Positions 60,425 to 64,000 of a stretch of DNA of 64,000 nt are shown here, piece after piece. The notes beneath the pieces were generated by a model. The model saw nothing but the letters and a program-made list of their open reading frames with translations, had not been told where the DNA came from and did no database searches. Position 1 is the first letter of the stretch. Each line of letters opens with the position of its first letter. Source of the DNA: Lonicera japonica (taxonomy: Eukaryota; Streptophyta; Magnoliopsida; Dipsacales; Caprifoliaceae); NCBI GenBank assembly GCA_021464415.1, contig JAKCWG010000967.1:227842-291841 (forward strand), given 5' to 3'. A program made the position numbers and the translations under genes.

Positions 60425-61024
60425 TACTTGCTTCAATTGTCTTTAATCTGAGTTAGTCTTCATTTTTCTCTTGCTATGCTTCGTCTTTGATTCCAAGTCC
60501 TGACCTGCATTTGGAACCACTTATAAATAATTACATATAATCTACTTGGACTAGAAATATGTATATTACATTCTTTTTCTTTGTTATATTTCGAAAAGAA
60601 AGAGAGCAAGTGAAATTATAAATTTGAAAGAAAGAGATGTTATTCAAACAATAACATTAGTAGCTATACTCAAACTATGCCCCACTAGGCGATTTTCCAA
60701 AGTTAAAAACTTGTAGCTCCTCTCCTCTTTGTTTCTTCTTTGCTAACCTAGTCCTTGGGTTGGTCCCCTTCCTCATTTTTCAGCCGATCAACCTATTAAA
60801 ATGGAAGAACATCACATTTAAATAACACGGGTATGTCATTGCAAGCACGTAATATAGTCGTCAATTAAAATCGTACCTTCACTACTAATCACACGTCACG
60901 TGTTAGGGGTAGAACCAATAATGCTGCTTGCTTCATTAGATTGTGCATTTGGAGGACTAGACGAGTTTGACCTACTTTGCGAAGCAAGTGTCCTAGGACC
61001 ACGTGCCCTACCTAAGTTAGGCAT
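60425..61024 (-). pseudogene. Plant transposase (Ptta/En-Spm type) fragments
   Basis: On the minus strand three short coding-like blocks occur. 61024-60896 begins MPNLGRARGPRTLASQ and is Ser/Asn-rich. About 60775-60680 contains KMRKGTNPRTRLAKKKQRGE followed by FNFGKSPSGA, like the conserved GxT+G-basic block of plant CACTA transposase-associated proteins. About 60515-60450 ends AGQDLESKTKHSKRKMK and a stop. A stop codon interrupts the first block. The family assignment comes from motif style and the neighbouring CACTA-like repeats. Confidence 0.45.
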
Positions 61025-61189
61025 ATCTAAACAAAGAAAATATAGTAATTATCAACAACGCCCTTTGCAATCTGCAATGCAGAGTTGCAGTTTCATTTGT
61101 ATTTATACCTTTGGTTTTTGAAAGTTAATTAATTGATAGCTTAACTGATCTAAACTATCGGAATTTGGGGGTGTCTGAATTTATTATAA

Positions 61190-61790
61190 CAGGACTTGAA
61201 TGTGATTACATTTCTGTTGATCTGCCCAAAGGAGAGCAGTTCACTCCCGGGTCGCTTATAAAAGGTGTTCTTCCAGTGATAAGAACTCAGCATTAGGCTA
61301 TGTTCAGTAGGCTATAATAAGATCATGAAAACAGGGCAAAACAACCACAAATACATTAGAAGGAGCTAATAACCGAGATGCAATTCCAGCTTCAAAAAGA
61401 AGAGCAGGACTTGGAGCAAAAAATTTCAGACATTGCTTTAGTGCAGGTTGTTTTTTTTTTTTTGGAAAGAATTGAAAGTTTTATTTTGTGTCTTCAACTC
61501 TTAGTTTAATAAAATTAACCTTTGACAGTTATTTTCGGTTGTGTTTTGAACAATTTCAGCTAAAGAAGATCAAAGAAAAAATCGTTGGTTTCGAGGAGTT
61601 CGAGTTACAAATGGAGAGAATGTGGCAACAGCTAGAGCAAAGGAAGAATATGTTGTTTGAAATATATCTTTCTGGAGTTGTTGATATTCTTTCTCCAGGC
61701 ATTGGTCAAGCTTCTCAGAAGTATTTAAATTTGTCATTTGATCCTCTAGGTTGTATAAGTAAGGGCGCTGCCCTTTTTGAAACGAGCTAG
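61190..61790 (+). pseudogene. Coiled-coil gene fragment, possibly SWI3/BAF155-like
   Basis: Three coding-like pieces: 61196-61296 (words CDYISVDLPKGEQFTPGSLI); 61378-61446 (MQFQLQKEEQDLEQKISDIA) ending in a CAG|GT donor; and 61560-61790 (LKKIKEKIVGFEEFELQMER, WQQLEQRK) starting after a TTTCAG acceptor. The charged heptad pattern resembles the C-terminal coiled coil of SWI3/BAF155 chromatin-remodelling subunits, but this is a weak match and other coiled-coil proteins are possible. No start or complete gene is present. Confidence 0.35.
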
Positions 61791-62336
61791 CTGCATGGAT
61801 GTTTAGATATTTTTGCAATGAGTTTTTTATATATAAATGAAGACTCTAGAATATAATTTACATATTATACTTAACGAATTTTTTAAGTACAATTTGGAGA
61901 GTTAGCCTGCAATTCACTACAATTTGGGGATAGATGTACTTGTGTTAGACAGTTAGAACCAAATGGTCAAGAAAACAATATTGATCATGAAGTTGATGGC
62001 TACTTTTCCATTAATTGAAGGACAAATCAGTCAACAAAAAGACAGTGACTAAAGTATTTTTCACTAAAATGGAATAAGTGAGTGAGGGGTGTTTTAGATA
62101 TATAAAATGGAGCTTTCAACTTTAATGTAAATCGTTGTTTTTTTCTTTAATATCTATTCCATGTATATATAAACCAGAAACTTATTTAGTGATCATACTA
62201 ATTAATATGGGAGTTACACATTGAGCTACTCAACATTTACTAATTTAAATAGTAAGGATGTTAAGAAAATCAAATTTTTTATCTTGAAAAAATTAGCAAA
62301 CTGTTTTTAACTCTCTAATTAGCAAATTGTTTTGTC
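61791..62336. other. Non-coding AT-rich DNA
   Basis: Nothing recognised. Confidence 0.4.
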
Positions 62337-62850
62337 TCTTGTTTAAAAAGAAGAGAAAATAAAGAGAAAAATGAATATAGAACTATAAAATTTCACCTTT
62401 GGAGTCCTGAACCCCTTTGTTCCAACACACGGACCTTCTCTATTGTGCTTTCTTTCACCTACCAACGAGTGGAACATGATCAGTATTAATATGAAATGTA
62501 GTCCAATTGCTCCAATTAACAAACTGTTTTTTCTCTTGTTTATAAAGGAGAGAAAATAAAGAGAAAAATGAACAAAGAACTATAAAATTTCACCTTTGGA
62601 GCTTTGAACCCCTTTGTTCCAACACACAGACCTTGTCTCTTGTGCTTTCCTTCACCTACCAAGAAGTGGAAAATGATCAATACTAATATGAAATGTAGTC
62701 CAATTGCTCCAATTAGCAAACTATTTTGTCTCTTACTTATAAAGAAGAGAAAAATGAACAGAGCACTATAAGATTTCACCTTTGGAGCCTTAAACCCCTT
62801 TGTTCCAACACACAAACCTTCTCTCTTGTGCTTTCCTTCACCTACCATAT
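62337..62850 (-). repeat. Three tandem units with a 62-bp kinase-like exon
   Basis: Units of about 186-197 bp each contain, on the minus strand, an identical-length 62-bp exon-like block (62458-62397, 62655-62594, 62841-62780). Each is bounded by TAG before and GTGAAA after, that is, acceptor- and donor-like. The block encodes, in one frame, EGKHKREGLCVGTKGFKAPK with small differences. GTKGFxAP resembles the GT-x-x-(F/Y)-x-APE activation-segment motif of protein kinases, closest in feel to Cdc7-type kinases (GTKGFRAPE). Glu of APE is Lys here. Probably an amplified fragment of a kinase gene, not a functional gene. Confidence 0.55.
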
Positions 62851-63724
62851 CTTACTTTCACAAGGGAGGGAGGCTTTCAAGAATAGTTCATTTATGTCAT
62901 CACTAACTATAAGATTATTGGTATTATGCTGTCTTGCTTAATTATCGACTTTAGTTTATTTATGTCATCACTAACCATAAATTAGTTTGGCACTATTTTT
63001 TTTTTGTGTTATGACCCACACACATCTACACAACAATGTTGTGGAATATGTACGTGTTCAATATACTTGAATAATAACTTTGGCTAATCCGAATATGATA
63101 TAATATCATAGAATCAATTTCATGTCATTCTAAAAAGAAAAATGATACTTTTATCAATTTTATAAATCAAATAAATTTATCGAGTACATTAATGAATTAT
63201 ATATTGTAAAAAATATAAAATCTATCGAATTATCAATACATACGAAATGAATAAGAAGTTGCATAACAAAGACAACCAGCTTTCCCAAACTTTTCAACTC
63301 TAGAAAATAGTGCTTCAGCATACAAATAATCCCAGTACCAAATAAATCAAAAAACAAGTAGCACGCATAACATGAAAAAATTCATGGGCTGTTTGCTCAC
63401 CGATTATATTATTCTTTTTCAATTTACTGTGCTATAATATTCTGCTGCTATAGTTTTCTTTTTCTCTCTTTTTTTTAAAGCAAACGAAACCGAAATATTG
63501 TATATCTAAACGGAAAGGTATAGCAAAGTATAGCCAACCAAAGATTTTAAATCCAAAGCCAGAAACATATAGCGAAGTACCAAAGACTTTAAATCCATAT
63601 ATCTAAATGGCAGGGATGTATGCCAACCAAATTTCCCACAAACTACAAAAGCTCAAAATAGAAAAGCTCTGTCTAGCAGAAATTTCCCACTTACACACAC
63701 ATAAGAGCTATATTTTATACATAT

Positions 63725-63726
<2 letters not shown>
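62851..63726. other. Non-coding AT-rich DNA
   Basis: No gene is recognised. The minus-strand open stretch at 63160-63357 is low complexity. Confidence 0.4.

Positions 63727-63755
<29 letters not shown>
63727..63755. repeat. (AC)n microsatellite
   Basis: About 14 AC units, followed by a TA-rich and then an AG-rich tract (63756-63780). Confidence 0.92.
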
Positions 63756-63761
<6 letters not shown>

Positions 63762-63780
63762 ATATATAAGAGAGAGAGTA

Positions 63781-64000
63781 GTATACGCGCGTACTTGTAA
63801 TTGCAGGAGAGAGAGATGGAAAGAGAGATGGTTGTGCGCGCTGGTGGAGAGAATGAGACGGTGGTGCGTTAGTGCTGCGAGAGAGATGGCGGTGCGAGTT
63901 GGTGGTGCGCTGGACCTTCGTCGGAGAACTTTGCGGGAGATGGTGGTGGTGCGATTTTTTTGGGGAATTGGGGGAAGGGTTTGGGAGATTTTGGGTATTA
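63781..64000. other. G-rich window end
   Basis: A clearly more GC- and GA/GT-rich stretch ('gagagagatgg', 'ggtggtgcg' words repeated). It could be a 5' leader or low-complexity coding sequence of a gene that continues beyond the window; it cannot be assigned. Confidence 0.3.

Noticed and set aside
63781..64000. G-rich window end as the start of a coding gene
   Set aside because: Repetitive GA/GGT words and frames broken by stops; too little sequence to decide.

Overview
This window looks like a repeat-rich, gene-poor stretch of a flowering-plant nuclear genome, probably a eudicot. The base composition is AT-rich. It holds Ty1/copia and Ty3/gypsy LTR retrotransposons with plant tRNA-Met and tRNA-Arg type primer sites, Mutator-, Tourist- and CACTA-type DNA transposons, and a plant glycoside hydrolase family 1 (GH1) gene with 13 exons. 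No rRNA, tRNA, CRISPR or bacterial signal was seen.

Layout: (1) 1-8797 is a decayed gypsy-type LTR split by a complete 7.0 kb copia element (1354-8365, TSD TGATG). That element has lost most of its pol and carries an antisense LOB-domain (LBD) transcription-factor pseudogene. (2) 8798-18118 is a 5'-truncated Athila-type gypsy element with gag, RT-RNase H, integrase, an env-like ORF and its 3' LTR; it carries an array of a 16-bp perfect palindrome. (3) 18119-34221 is an old non-coding segment, copy A of a three-copy duplication. It is broken up by a solo LTR (19888-21197), a gag-only Tat/Ogre-type fragment (21450-25666), a Mutator-like MITE (28848-29232) and a 4 kb Mutator-like element (29819-33788) that contains another decayed gypsy LTR. 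(4) 34227-41617 is a complete minus-strand gypsy element with two 3 kb LTRs and only gag between them (TR-GAG type, TSD AGATT). (5) 41618-44746 holds another Mutator-like MITE and copy B of the duplication. (6) 44747-48384 is a broken gypsy element whose 5' LTR is reduced to a 57-bp hairpin. (7) 48457-50717 is CACTA debris. (8) 50718-52210 is copy C of the duplication, followed by the promoter and exons of a GH1 beta-glucosidase (53046-58940). (9) 59360-64000 holds CACTA-like terminal repeats, a plant-transposase fragment, a coiled-coil gene fragment and three tandem copies of a kinase-like mini-exon.

The only gene of the host's ordinary repertoire is the GH1 beta-glucosidase. It keeps its signal peptide, TATA box, both catalytic-glutamate motifs and all twelve GT-AG introns. 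Several one-base shifts in exons 8, 9 and 11 make it most likely a recent pseudogene, unless they are assembly errors. Duplicated non-coding DNA lies both in its upstream flank and up to 34 kb away, so the locus appears to have expanded by segmental duplication before transposons took it over. The duplicate copies also serve as empty-site controls that fix insertion boundaries for several transposons.

The most notable items are the LBD gene fragment inside a copia element, the copia LTR that contains a copy of its own polypurine-tract region, the palindrome array shared by the Athila spacer and LTR, the gag-only gypsy element, and the triplicated kinase-like exon beside CACTA sequence.
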